NCBI RefSeq assembly: GCF_000312425.1
Contig: NZ_HE997181.1
Span: forward strand, 530,002-594,001
Reading direction: 5' to 3'
Length of the DNA: 64,000 bases
DNA from: Reyranella massiliensis 521
Lineage (GTDB): Bacteria; Pseudomonadota; Alphaproteobacteria; Reyranellales; Reyranellaceae
Below are positions 54,744 to 63,504 of the stretch, in pieces. The first letter of the stretch is position 1, and the number at the start of each line of letters is the position of its first letter. A program made the translations under genes and the position numbers. The notes below the pieces were generated by a model. The model did no database searches and was not told the origin of the DNA. It was given only the letters and a program-made list of their open reading frames with translations.

Positions 54744-56012
54744 ATGGACATGGAGCAGATCGCTGTCTTCAAGCGAGCCTATTCGACCAACGCGGAGCGC
54801 ATTCCAAAGATGATGCAAGTTCAAGTTGGTGCCAGTGGGCCAGATTCTCTCACAGGCTGGCTCGTCGCCTTGTCTGCCTTCATTGCTGGTTTCGTGGTCT
54901 TCGGCGTGATGTACAGCTTCGGTGCGTTCTTCACTCCAATGGAGGCAGAGTTCCATGCCAGTCGCACCGAGACTTCTGCCTTCTTCGCGATCACTGGCAT
55001 GCTGTTCTACTTCTTCGGCTCGATCACCGGCAGACTGAGCGATCGTATTGGTCCGCGCCGCGTCGTTCTGGCGGGCGCGATCATCTTGGGGGCCGGGCTG
55101 GCGTTTACGGCTGCAGTGCCGCAGATGTGGATCGGCTATTTGACCTATGGCGTCGGCGTTGGCATCGGGGCTTCCTTCGTTTACATCCCTACGTTGGCGC
55201 TTGTCGGCGGATGGTTTGCTCGTCATCGCACAACAGCCTTGGGTCTGGCCGCGGCCGGCACGGGGTGCGGGACACTATTGATGCCGCCGGTGGCCGCGCT
55301 CCTGATTCAGGCACATGGCTGGCGGATGGTCTATGTCATGTTCGGAGCGGGCTCGTTTTCGCTCCTTCTCCTCTGCGCCTGGCTTGCCCGCCATCCGCCA
55401 CTCGCCCAGACGAGCCAGACGATTAAGCTGTGGCATGTTGTGCGGTCGCGCCCATTCGTGCTGCTCTACGCGTCCTGGGCTCTGGCCACGACAGGCCTTG
55501 TTGTATCGATGGTCTTCCTGGCACCTTTCGCTCAAGCCACCGGTGCCAGCCCTGTCGCCGCCTCGGCACTGATCTCCATTATCGGCGGTATGAGCATCCT
55601 GGGACGAGGTGGTATCGGCTTCATCACCCGGAAGACGGGCTCAGTGCTACTATACAAACTCTCGGTGCTGGTGATGGCGGCAAGTTATCTGCTGTGGATA
55701 CCGTTCACCGGTTACGGTTGGCTGGTGGCTTTCGCCACGACACTCGGACTTGGCTACGGGGTGCGGATTGCCCTGACGCCAGTGGTATTGATCGAATTCT
55801 TTGGTGTCGGGAACCTTGGCGCAGTGTTGGGGGCGTTCTTCACCGCATCCTGCATTTCCGCCGCGTGCGGTCCGCTGGTCGCTGCCCTGATTATCGACCA
55901 GACGGGCAACTACAAGTGGGGCATTGTATTCGCGTTGTTGATGGGGGTGCTGGGGTTCATCGCGGTAGCACCGCTGCGGCACGGCTCCTACAGCAACGTT
56001 AAAGTAAACTAA
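54744..56012 (+). CDS. MFS transporter (monocarboxylate/OFA-like)
   Basis: 422 residues with twelve hydrophobic segments. The inter-helix 2-3 loop GRLSDRIGPRRVVLAG is the MFS signature. The halves are separated near residue 200. Specificity is unknown; the pattern resembles oxalate/formate-type and monocarboxylate MFS carriers. The start is uncertain: ATG at 54744 is used, a GTG at 54696 and an ATG near 54810 are possible. It is the first intact gene beyond the integrase remnant and may belong to an island. Confidence 0.78.
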   Translation: MDMEQIAVFKRAYSTNAERIPKMMQVQVGASGPDSLTGWLVALSAFIAGFVVFGVMYSFGAFFTPMEAEFHASRTETSAFFAITGMLFYFFGSITGRLSDRIGPRRVVLAGAIILGAGLAFTAAVPQMWIGYLTYGVGVGIGASFVYIPTLALVGGWFARHRTTALGLAAAGTGCGTLLMPPVAALLIQAHGWRMVYVMFGAGSFSLLLLCAWLARHPPLAQTSQTIKLWHVVRSRPFVLLYASWALATTGLVVSMVFLAPFAQATGASPVAASALISIIGGMSILGRGGIGFITRKTGSVLLYKLSVLVMAASYLLWIPFTGYGWLVAFATTLGLGYGVRIALTPVVLIEFFGVGNLGAVLGAFFTASCISAACGPLVAALIIDQTGNYKWGIVFALLMGVLGFIAVAPLRHGSYSNVKVN

Positions 56013-56159
56013 CCCCGCTACATCTTGGTGGATTTTGACTAGCTGCGCACTCGGAGCGTCGACCGTGACGCCCAGCTTAGTGCAGCCAAGAAGGAGCTAG
56101 AGCGAAAGTCGACGCACGAACCATGCACGCCAAAGACGACGTTCGCCATTTTCTGTCGG

Positions 56160-56330
56160 TCAACGATCTCCCTCCCGGTTCTTCAGAGGGACATCCTCGT
56201 CGAACAGGATGCGCTCAGCGGCGCCGTCGAGGTCTTCGTACTGACCGCTGCGCAGAGACCACATGAAGGCTGCCAAGCCGCCGATGCCGAGGATCAGGGC
56301 GATCGGTACAAGGTAGAGAAAGTCGGTCAT
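56160..56330 (-). CDS. ccoS: cbb3 oxidase maturation protein CcoS
   Basis: 56 residues, easily missed because it is short. One membrane helix at the N-terminus (LYLVPIALILGIGGLAAFMW) is followed by SLRSGQYEDLDGAAERILFDED, the conserved CcoS pattern. CcoS is needed to load heme and copper into CcoN. Its ATG overlaps the ccoI stop by 4 bases (ATGA), making it the last gene of the cbb3 operon. The 147 bases beyond to the MFS gene hold nothing recognisable. Confidence 0.88.
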   Translation of the reverse strand: MTDFLYLVPIALILGIGGLAAFMWSLRSGQYEDLDGAAERILFDEDVPLKNREGDR

Positions 56331-58510
56331 CGAGCCGTCTCCCGCCGGCTCCGAGGCAGCCTCATTGCGTTGCCGATCACTACGATCGACGAGCCGGACA
56401 TGGCGATCGCCGCCATCAGGGGAGTGACGAAGCCTGCAATGGCGATCGGAACGGCCAGCAGATTGTAGACGACGGCGAGGACGAGATTCTGGTGCACCAG
56501 GCTCCGCGCCGCTCTGGCAATCTCAATAGCCTCCGGCACTGCCGCGAGATCGTCGCGCAGGAAGACGATGTCGGCCGCATTGCGTCCGATGTCGGCGGCA
56601 GCAGCCGTCGCCATCGAGACGTGGGCTGCGGCCAGCGCAGGCGTGTCGTTGAGGCCGTCTCCGACCATCAGCACCCTGGTGCCCTTCGACGCGAGGGCGG
56701 CGAGGTGCGCGACCTTGCCGGCGGGCGAGACCCCGGCATGCCAAGAGACGCCGAGTGACGCGGCGATCATGCCCACGTTGTCCTCGTGATCGCCCGACAG
56801 GATCTCCACGGGAGTGCCTCGGGCCTTCAGGGTGGCCACGGCCATTTGGGCGCCGGGCCGCAAGGCATCCTCGAACGTGAAGCGACAACAAGCCCGGCCG
56901 TCTTCGGAAAGCACCACGCCTGGCGACGGATCGCCAGCGGCGAGGGCCCAGTCCGGGCGACCGAGACGCCAGACACTGGAGCCAGTTCGACCTTCAAGCC
57001 CGGCACCGGCCTGTTCGCGAAGATCGTCGAGCACGACGCCCGGCAGGTTACGGCTCTTTCCTTCAGCGGCGATGGCCAGCGAATAGGGATGACGGGACCG
57101 TGATGCCATCGCTGCGGCGACAGCCAGCAGACCGGGTTCGATGGCGTTGCCGCCGATGAGCTTCGGCGATCCCAGCGTCAGGGTGCCGGTCTTGTCGAAC
57201 ACGACGTGGTCGACCTCGGCCAGGCGCTCGAGGGCGCCGCCTTCCTTGACCATGATGCCGCGGTCGAACAGGCGCCGTGCCGCGACCACTTGAACCATGG
57301 GGACGGCGAGGCCCAGCGCGCAAGGGCAAGTGATGATTAGCACGGCGATCGCCGTCGTTATCGCAAAATGTACATCGCCCGTCGCGACCATCCAGCCGGC
57401 GAATGTCGCGAACGCCGTGACGTGGATCACCGGCGCGTAGAGACCTGCGGCACGGTCGGCGATACGCCGATAGGCGGTGCGTCCACCTTCTGCGGCCTCC
57501 ATCATCCGCATCATCTCGGCAAGGAATGAGCCGTCGGCTGCAGCCGTCGCCTCGATCGTCAGCGGAGCCATCAGGTTGAGCGTGCCGGCCCGCAGGAGCG
57601 CACCGGGGCCGACGGCAAGCGGCAGGCTTTCGCCCGAAACCAGGGAGACGTCGAGCTCCGACTGTCCCGCGACCACGCGCGCATCGACCGGCACGCGGTC
57701 ACCGGCGGCGAGGGCGATGGTCATGCCCGGCCGCAGCTCGTCGACGGGCAGGTAATGCTGAGTGCCATCAGGCCGCAGCACCGAGGCGCCGCGTGCAGCG
57801 AAGCGGGCCAACCCCTTGACCGCCGTGCGTGCGCGCTCGCGCATCATGTGATCGAGCGTGCGGCCGACCAGTAGAAAGAACAGCAGGGAGATCGCGGCAT
57901 CGAAGTAGGCATGTGGCCCGTGGCGGATGGTCTCGTAGAGACTCATGCCGAAGGCGAGCAGCACGCCGATCGAGATCGGCACGTCCATATTGGTTCGCCC
58001 ACGGCGGACTGCCTGCCAGGCGGAGCGGAAGAAGACGCGGCCGGAATAGACGAGCGCCGGCAGCGCCAGGGCAGCGGACAGCCAATGGAAGAGATCGCGC
58101 GTCCCGGCATCCGCACCTGACCAGACGCCGACCGAGAGCATCATGATGTTGCCGGAAGCGAAGCCCGTGACCGCCAGCGCGCGTACGAGCTCACGCAGGG
58201 TGCCATCCTCGACGCCGTTGTCAGTATCGTGAAGGTGGGTTTCGAAGCCTGCGTCCTTCAGGGTCGCAACGAGGGGCGGCGGCGTCGCGCCGCGCCAGGC
58301 GACCGTGACACGCTTGGTCGAAAGATTGACCCGCGCGCGCTCGACTCCGGGAAGCCTGGCGAGCAAACGCTCGATGCGCGCGACGCAACTGCCGCAATGA
58401 ATGGTGGGGACGGCGATCTCGTTCTGATGCAGACCGGGGGCGAGAAGGCGGCTCGCCAGTAACAGCTCGTCGCTGCGGGCGGCGCTAGGGCCGGATAGCG
58501 CGCCAGGCAT
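56327..58510 (-). CDS. ccoI: Copper-translocating P1B-type ATPase CcoI/FixI
   Basis: 727 residues. An N-terminal heavy-metal domain has Cys39-x2-Cys42 (IHCGSC). The membrane CPC copper motif (TCPCALGLAVP) is near residue 395, the phosphorylation motif DKTGTLT near 438, the HP motif (RSRHPYSLAI) and the hinge MVGDGLNDTPALA follow. It supplies copper for cbb3 oxidase. The ATG at 58510 is used; an ATG at 58522 in the same frame adds four residues. It overlaps the DUF2189 gene stop by 26 bases and ccoS by 4. Confidence 0.92.
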   Translation of the reverse strand: MPGALSGPSAARSDELLLASRLLAPGLHQNEIAVPTIHCGSCVARIERLLARLPGVERARVNLSTKRVTVAWRGATPPPLVATLKDAGFETHLHDTDNGVEDGTLRELVRALAVTGFASGNIMMLSVGVWSGADAGTRDLFHWLSAALALPALVYSGRVFFRSAWQAVRRGRTNMDVPISIGVLLAFGMSLYETIRHGPHAYFDAAISLLFFLLVGRTLDHMMRERARTAVKGLARFAARGASVLRPDGTQHYLPVDELRPGMTIALAAGDRVPVDARVVAGQSELDVSLVSGESLPLAVGPGALLRAGTLNLMAPLTIEATAAADGSFLAEMMRMMEAAEGGRTAYRRIADRAAGLYAPVIHVTAFATFAGWMVATGDVHFAITTAIAVLIITCPCALGLAVPMVQVVAARRLFDRGIMVKEGGALERLAEVDHVVFDKTGTLTLGSPKLIGGNAIEPGLLAVAAAMASRSRHPYSLAIAAEGKSRNLPGVVLDDLREQAGAGLEGRTGSSVWRLGRPDWALAAGDPSPGVVLSEDGRACCRFTFEDALRPGAQMAVATLKARGTPVEILSGDHEDNVGMIAASLGVSWHAGVSPAGKVAHLAALASKGTRVLMVGDGLNDTPALAAAHVSMATAAAADIGRNAADIVFLRDDLAAVPEAIEIARAARSLVHQNLVLAVVYNLLAVPIAIAGFVTPLMAAIAMSGSSIVVIGNAMRLPRSRRETAR

Positions 58511-59270
58511 GCCAGGTTCCATGTCCCAAGAGCGGGAACACGACGATGAGGCCCAGCAGGCCGGTGGCCAGGCTAAGGAAGAAGAGCCCGAGCACAATCG
58601 CGCCCCAGGCCAGCATCACCGGCAGGTTGTTCCAGACGAGCTGCACGCTGGTACCCATGGCCGTGAGGGCATCGACGCGCTCCTCGAGCAGCATGGGCAC
58701 CGAGAAGGCACTGATCGCGAAGGAGAAAGCGGCGAACAGCGCGCCGACGGCGCTGCCGACGATGAGCAATGCCCAGCCGGCCGGAGTGGTGAACAGCATC
58801 GCCGCGATGTGGTCGAGTCCGGGGAAATCCACCAGGCCGAAGAACAAGGCGTAGATGATCACTGCTGCCCGCATCCACAGCAGCATGAGGCCACACAGCA
58901 ATACGCCCGTGAAGAGGATCTGGCCCGAGGCCGGGCGTACGAAGATCATGCCGGCGAGCGTGACAGGCTCGCCCGCCGCAATCCGCCGGCTCTTCTCGTA
59001 GAGGCCGACCGCCAGCACGGGACCCACGACCATGAAGCCTGCAAAGGCGGGAAAGAGGATATAGTCCCAGCCAAACGCAAAGAGGCCGGCGACGATCGCG
59101 GCGGAAACCGCGAAGACGCCGAGGCCGTAGGCGATGCTCGGGCCCGGTTGGATTATGAGATCGTGCCATCCCGCAGCCAGCCACCGTAAGGCGGCCGATG
59201 GGGCAAAATGGCGATTGAGGCCGTGATCGGGTCGAAGAGGCGGCATGACCGCCGGAATCGTGGGGCTCAT
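58485..59270 (-). CDS. DUF2189 membrane protein
   Basis: 261 residues with about six hydrophobic segments (DYILFPAFAGFMVVGPVLAVGLYE, ILFTGVLLCGLMLLWMR, AGWALLIVGSAVGALFAAFSF, MLAWGAIVLGLFFLSLATGLLGLIVV). The layout matches DUF2189, often found in cbb3 operons. Function unknown; a structural or assembly role is inferred only from context. The ATG at 59270 overlaps the stop of the small upstream gene by 4 bases; the longer upstream frame has no homology. Confidence 0.82.
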   Translation of the reverse strand: MSPTIPAVMPPLRPDHGLNRHFAPSAALRWLAAGWHDLIIQPGPSIAYGLGVFAVSAAIVAGLFAFGWDYILFPAFAGFMVVGPVLAVGLYEKSRRIAAGEPVTLAGMIFVRPASGQILFTGVLLCGLMLLWMRAAVIIYALFFGLVDFPGLDHIAAMLFTTPAGWALLIVGSAVGALFAAFSFAISAFSVPMLLEERVDALTAMGTSVQLVWNNLPVMLAWGAIVLGLFFLSLATGLLGLIVVFPLLGHGTWHAWRAIRP

Positions 59271-59461
59271 GTCTTGGCTCCCGAGCAGGCAGATCGCGCG
59301 GCAGTGAACGAGCCGCTGCGGGCTCCCTGCTCGCCGCGTTTCACGTGGTCGACGCAATCGGGTTGCGACGTAACGGCTACCCAGACGAGGTGCGTGTTCG
59401 CGCCGGCCAGGACAAGCAGGCCGGCGCCTACGAGCAAGCCGATGGTCCAGCGGGTCGTCAT
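59267..59461 (-). CDS. Small single-helix protein of the cbb3 operon
   Basis: 64 residues: one helix (IGLLVGAGLLVLAGANTHLVWVAV) then a short periplasmic tail with two cysteines (QPDC, SAC). Similar short proteins occur next to ccoP in some cbb3 operons; whether this replaces CcoH is unknown. It overlaps the ccoP stop (ATGA) and the next start, so it is translationally coupled on both sides. Confidence 0.7.
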   Translation of the reverse strand: MTTRWTIGLLVGAGLLVLAGANTHLVWVAVTSQPDCVDHVKRGEQGARSGSFTAARSACSGAKT

Positions 59462-60342
59462 GGCCGCTTCGCCCGCAAATCAATGAGGTAGAGTGCCAGA
59501 ATCTTGCGCTCGACCGGAGTGAGGCGTCCCTCCCAACTCGGCATCTGCCCTTTCAAACCACCCCAGACATTGGCGTAGATCGCGTTTTCGTCGCTGCCGT
59601 GTATCCAGTGCATATCGGTCAGGTCGGGCGCGCCGAGCTCGGGATTGCCCTTTGCTTCGGTGCCATGACAGGCGACGCAGTTGGCGGCGAAGACGGCCTT
59701 GCCGGCCGCGACCTTCTCTGCCGCTACCTTGTTGCCCGCGGGGGGCGGTGCGGACAGGCTGAGCACATAGGCGACGACGCTCTCCATCTCGTCGCGCTTC
59801 AGGATGCCGTCGCGGCCGAACGCGGGCATCTGGGACACCCTGGTGTCGGGATGCGACGCATTGACGCCGACGCGAATGGTCTCCGAGATCGCTTCCGGCG
59901 AACCACCCCACAGCCACGATGCCGTGGTCAGATCGGGGAAACCCTTGGTGCCCTTGGCATCGCGACCGTGGCAGGCTGCGCAGTTATCGCCGAACAGCGT
60001 GCGGCCAGTCCGGCGCACGTCCGCCATCAGGCGCGGATCGGCTTCGATGTCCGCGAAGCTCTGGGCGGCGATCTGGCTGGTCCAGGCCGAGCGTACTGCC
60101 GCTGCCTGCTCGACGGCTCGGGCGACTGCAGCGCGATCGTTTGCCTGCAACAGGCCCTTTGTATAGTCGGAGCCGAGCGGCCAGGCCGGCATCAGCACCC
60201 AGTAGGCGACCGAGAACACGAAGGTCAGGATCAGGAACAGGTAGACCGGCCGCGGCACGGGCGTGTTCAGCTCCGTGATGCCGTTCCACTCATGGCCGGT
60301 CGTCAGGTAACCGGAATGGGGATCACGCTGTTCTACCGACAT
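59458..60342 (-). CDS. ccoP: cbb3 oxidase subunit III, dihaem cytochrome c CcoP
   Basis: 294 residues. One membrane segment (about 33-52) anchors two cytochrome c domains with haem motifs C121-AAC-H125 and C222-VAC-H226, and matching axial methionines in SQMPAFG and GQMPSW. It carries electrons from periplasmic donors to CcoO and CcoN. It overlaps ccoQ by 10 bases and the downstream small gene by 4. Confidence 0.96.
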   Translation of the reverse strand: MSVEQRDPHSGYLTTGHEWNGITELNTPVPRPVYLFLILTFVFSVAYWVLMPAWPLGSDYTKGLLQANDRAAVARAVEQAAAVRSAWTSQIAAQSFADIEADPRLMADVRRTGRTLFGDNCAACHGRDAKGTKGFPDLTTASWLWGGSPEAISETIRVGVNASHPDTRVSQMPAFGRDGILKRDEMESVVAYVLSLSAPPPAGNKVAAEKVAAGKAVFAANCVACHGTEAKGNPELGAPDLTDMHWIHGSDENAIYANVWGGLKGQMPSWEGRLTPVERKILALYLIDLRAKRP

Positions 60343-60509
60343 GGCTTGTCTTCATCGTGGATGATTGCCATTGCGGCCCGCTCGAACGTCGCCCGATTCG
60401 AGGGCCAGTAGACGTAGACGAGCACAATCGCGGAAAAGCCGATCAGGTAGAAGAGCCCGAAGGTCTTCGAGAACCAGACGACCTCGTCGTAGGTAAAGGT
60501 CATGGTCAT
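60333..60509 (-). CDS. ccoQ: cbb3 oxidase subunit CcoQ
   Basis: 58 residues: one membrane helix (FGLFYLIGFSAIVLVYVYW) and a charged C-terminus, as in CcoQ/FixQ, which stabilises the complex. The ATG at 60509 has TCAGGAGA upstream; an ATG two codons later is equally possible. Its stop lies inside the ccoP start region. Confidence 0.88.
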   Translation of the reverse strand: MTMTFTYDEVVWFSKTFGLFYLIGFSAIVLVYVYWPSNRATFERAAMAIIHDEDKPCR

Positions 60510-61237
60510 TCTCCTGAGGAAGCGACGGCTCTGTGAGCGGCGTCGGTCAGGCGGCCGAGAATCTGGAGATAGGCGATCATCGCGTCCATCTCCGTGAGTA
60601 GATCGGGGCGGCCGTCGAAGGCTCGCACGTTCGTTGCCTCGCCGTAGCGCTTGATGACCCCCTCTGCGAGTGGGCCGTCGGGGTTGGCCTGTCCGGCCGC
60701 GTCGGAGGCGGCATTGGCAATCATCTCGTCGGTGTAGGGTACCCCCACCGTACGCATGGCCTTGAGATGCCGGCCGAGATCGTCGGTGCGGAGCTGGGTA
60801 CGCAGCAGCCGCGCATAGTCGGGCATGATCGACTGCGGCACGAGATCGCGCGGATTGATCATGTGGGCGAGATGCCAGTCGTCGGAGTACTTGCCGCCGA
60901 CGCGCGCCAGGTCTGGGCCGGTGCGCTTGGAGCCCCACAGCATCGGATGGTCGTACTTGGATTCGACGGCGAGCGAGTATGGCCCGTATCGCTCGACTTC
61001 ATCGCGCAGGGTGCGGATCATCTGCGAATGACAGGCATAGCAGCCTTCGCGGACGTAGATGTTGCGGCCTGCCAGTTCGAGCGGCGTGTAGACGCGCATG
61101 TCGGGCGCGTCCTCAACGGTCTGCTGGATGGTGAAGAGCGGCGCGATTTCGACCAGTCCGCCGATGCTGGCCACGAAGATGATCGCCAGTGTGAAGCTGA
61201 TCGCCTTGCGCTCGAGCTTGTAGTGAAAACCGAACAT
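60506..61237 (-). CDS. ccoO: cbb3 oxidase subunit II, cytochrome c CcoO
   Basis: 243 residues. An N-terminal membrane helix (about 12-35) is followed by a single haem c motif C66-YAC-H70 in YVREGCYACHSQMIRT; GPYSLAVESKYDHPMLWGSKRTGPDLARVGG is the family signature. It lies 5 bases after ccoN and overlaps ccoQ by 4 bases. Confidence 0.97.
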   Translation of the reverse strand: MFGFHYKLERKAISFTLAIIFVASIGGLVEIAPLFTIQQTVEDAPDMRVYTPLELAGRNIYVREGCYACHSQMIRTLRDEVERYGPYSLAVESKYDHPMLWGSKRTGPDLARVGGKYSDDWHLAHMINPRDLVPQSIMPDYARLLRTQLRTDDLGRHLKAMRTVGVPYTDEMIANAASDAAGQANPDGPLAEGVIKRYGEATNVRAFDGRPDLLTEMDAMIAYLQILGRLTDAAHRAVASSGE

Positions 61238-61242
61238 GGGCC

Positions 61243-62880
61243 TTACTCCGCTCCCTGCGGCGCTTCAGCCACAGCGATCGCAGGTTCCGCAGCGTCGCGC
61301 GTCGCGCTTCGGATGGTCATCCAGATGTTGTAGCAACCGACCAATGCGCCGATCAGGAAGAACAGGCCGCCGATGGCACGTGCGATGTAGTAGGGATGCA
61401 TCGCGATCAGCGAGTCAACGAACGAGTAGGCGAGCGTGCCGCTGCTGTTGTAGGTCCGCCACATCAGTCCCTGGATGATGCCGGAGTTCCACATCGCGAT
61501 GACGTAGATGATGGTGCCGGACAGGGCGAGCCAGAAGTGAACCTCGACCAGCCGGGCGGAATACATGCGCTCGCGCTTCCATAGCCACGGCACCACGGCG
61601 TAGATCGAGCCGAAGGTGATCATCGCCACCCAGCCCAGCGCGCCAGCGTGAACGTGGCCGACAGTCCAGTCGGTGTAGTGCGACAGCGCGTTCACCGGTC
61701 GGATCGCCATGAACGAGCCTTCGAAGGTGCTGAGCCCGTAGAACACCGCGGCGACCATCATGAAACGCAGCGTTGCGTCGTCGCGCACGCGATGCCAAGC
61801 ACCGTTGAGCGTCAGAAGCGCGTTGGCAGCCGAGGCCCAGGATGGCACGAGCAGCATCACCGAGAAGGTCATGCCCAACGTCTGCACCCATTGCGGCAGG
61901 GCTGTGTAGTGCAGGTGGTGGGAGCCCGCCCACATGTAGAGGAAGGTGATGCCCCAGAAGCTGATGATCGACAGGCGGTAGGAGAACAGCGGGCGTCCGG
62001 CACGCTTCGGCAGGAAGTAGTACATCATGCCGAGGAAGCCGGCAGTCAGGAAGAAAGCGACCGCGTTGTGGCCGTACCACCATTGGGTCATCGCATCCTG
62101 AACGCCTGAGAAGAGCGAAAAGCTCTTGGCGCTGCCGAAGCTCACCGGCACCGAGAGGTTGTTGACGATGTGGAGCATCGCCACGACCAGGATGAACGCC
62201 ATGTAGTACCAATTGGCGACGTAGATATGCGGCTCCTGGCGGCGCGCCAGCGTGCGCAGATAGACGACGAAATAAGTCACCCAGACGATGACAAGCCAGA
62301 TGTCAGCGTACCATTCGGGTTCGGCATATTCCTTCGACTGGGTGATGCCAAGTAGGTAGCCAGTGACCGCGAGCAAGCAGAAGAGATTGTAGCCAAACAG
62401 GACGAACAGCGGGCTGAGCTGATCAGGCAGGCGCGCACGCGACGTGCGCTGCATCACGTAAAAGGACGTCGCAATCAACGCGTTGCCACCGAAGCCGAAG
62501 ATGACGGCCGTGGTATGGACCGGCCGCAAGCGGCCGTAGCTCGCCCATGCGGCGTCGAAGGTGAGGCCGGGATCGACCATCAGCCACGCAACCCAGTCAC
62601 CGACGAAGAAACCGACTGCGGCCCATACCATGGACAGTGCGATCCCGACGCGACTGGGTTCGTCGTAATAGCTGTCAAGTCGTTCTTCCGACGGCTCCGG
62701 TGCAAAGTAACCAGAGATCACGCCGAAGATGCCGAAGATGGAGAGCACCATGATCAGCCAGCCGTGTACCCCGATAGGGTCGTTCTTGCCGGCGACAGCG
62801 AGTGCAAAGCCGAACATCGCCATAGCGATGAGGATGGCTATAGCGATCTGCCTTTCCGACCTCGTGAGCTGCCCAATCAT
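61243..62880 (-). CDS. ccoN: cbb3 oxidase subunit I CcoN
   Basis: 545 residues with about twelve membrane segments. It holds the low-spin b haem and the haem-copper site: the blocks TTAVIFGFGGNALIATSFYV, WYGHNAVAFFLTAGFLG, SHHLHYTAL and HVHAGALGWVAM carry the histidines. It reduces oxygen at high affinity. The ATG at 62880 has GGGGGGAGCG upstream. No FNR box was found in the 250 bases upstream. Confidence 0.97.
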   Translation of the reverse strand: MIGQLTRSERQIAIAILIAMAMFGFALAVAGKNDPIGVHGWLIMVLSIFGIFGVISGYFAPEPSEERLDSYYDEPSRVGIALSMVWAAVGFFVGDWVAWLMVDPGLTFDAAWASYGRLRPVHTTAVIFGFGGNALIATSFYVMQRTSRARLPDQLSPLFVLFGYNLFCLLAVTGYLLGITQSKEYAEPEWYADIWLVIVWVTYFVVYLRTLARRQEPHIYVANWYYMAFILVVAMLHIVNNLSVPVSFGSAKSFSLFSGVQDAMTQWWYGHNAVAFFLTAGFLGMMYYFLPKRAGRPLFSYRLSIISFWGITFLYMWAGSHHLHYTALPQWVQTLGMTFSVMLLVPSWASAANALLTLNGAWHRVRDDATLRFMMVAAVFYGLSTFEGSFMAIRPVNALSHYTDWTVGHVHAGALGWVAMITFGSIYAVVPWLWKRERMYSARLVEVHFWLALSGTIIYVIAMWNSGIIQGLMWRTYNSSGTLAYSFVDSLIAMHPYYIARAIGGLFFLIGALVGCYNIWMTIRSATRDAAEPAIAVAEAPQGAE

Positions 62881-63132
62881 CGCTCCCCCCGGCTGGATCG
62901 AACTCTAACTCTACAGTACAGCAAATTCGCGTGGATACCCTGCGGCAGGAAAGCCGGCGTCAGGTGTTTAAAGGGCCTATCCAGGCCCTGCGAAGCTGAC
63001 GCGGTCGCTACCCGCCAACGGTAAGCCAGCCTCGAAATTCGATTGGCGGGCACCAGGCCCACGACAAGGATACGATCACCATCAGGAAGAACGTCAGGAG
63101 GGCGGACGCAATCGTGGAGCCGATCTGGCCCG

Positions 63133-63315
63133 TCAGGGGGCGTCGTCGAGCTCCTCTTCCTCTCTTGCCTCACTGATCGCTGGTGCCTCGAAATCGACCG
63201 CGACGGGATCGCTCGCGGGAAAGCTGTCTGCGAGCGCCTGATCGAGCAGTTTCTCGAGATGGTCACGACCCGGCCGAGCGGCCACCGTCCGTTCTCGTTT
63301 GCCATTCGTGATCAT
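63133..63315 (-). CDS. Small conserved acidic protein (SFPASDPVA type)
   Basis: 60 residues. The ATG at 63315 has an excellent AAAGGAGG 6 bases upstream and is preferred to an upstream alternative. The centre, LEKLLDQALADSFPASDPVAV, is a known pattern of short alphaproteobacterial proteins with a C-terminal acidic tail (EEEELDD). Function unknown. It is oriented like the cbb3 operon, 252 bases upstream of ccoN. That interval has an open hydrophobic minus-strand frame ending at 63008 without a convincing start. Confidence 0.68.
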   Translation of the reverse strand: MITNGKRERTVAARPGRDHLEKLLDQALADSFPASDPVAVDFEAPAISEAREEEELDDAP

Positions 63316-63504
63316 CGGTAACCTCCTTTCATTTCCGACCATCGGCTCGGTGATTCAATCTATGCCTTTTGATTGAGTGGCATCTTGCTCCGGCGCAATG
63401 TCGGCGAGAAAGGTATTCGATACTCCATGCGTTTAGATTCGGTTGGCCGCCGATTTCTGCCTATCAGAGATCCCGAGGGCGGGCTGAAATGGAGTGCCTG
63501 CGAT

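Noticed and set aside
62881..63132. Possible FNR/Anr box upstream of ccoN
   Set aside because: No TTGAT-N4-ATCAA-like sequence was found in this interval; control of the operon cannot be stated.
63008..63140. Hydrophobic minus-strand frame ending at 63008 (LTFFLMVIVSLSWAW)
   Set aside because: No acceptable start codon or ribosome site; it may be a relic but is not supported as a gene.
63355..63376. TCAATC...GATTGA inverted repeat between the divergent small genes
   Set aside because: Half-sites of six bases with a ten-base gap are not specific enough to call an operator.
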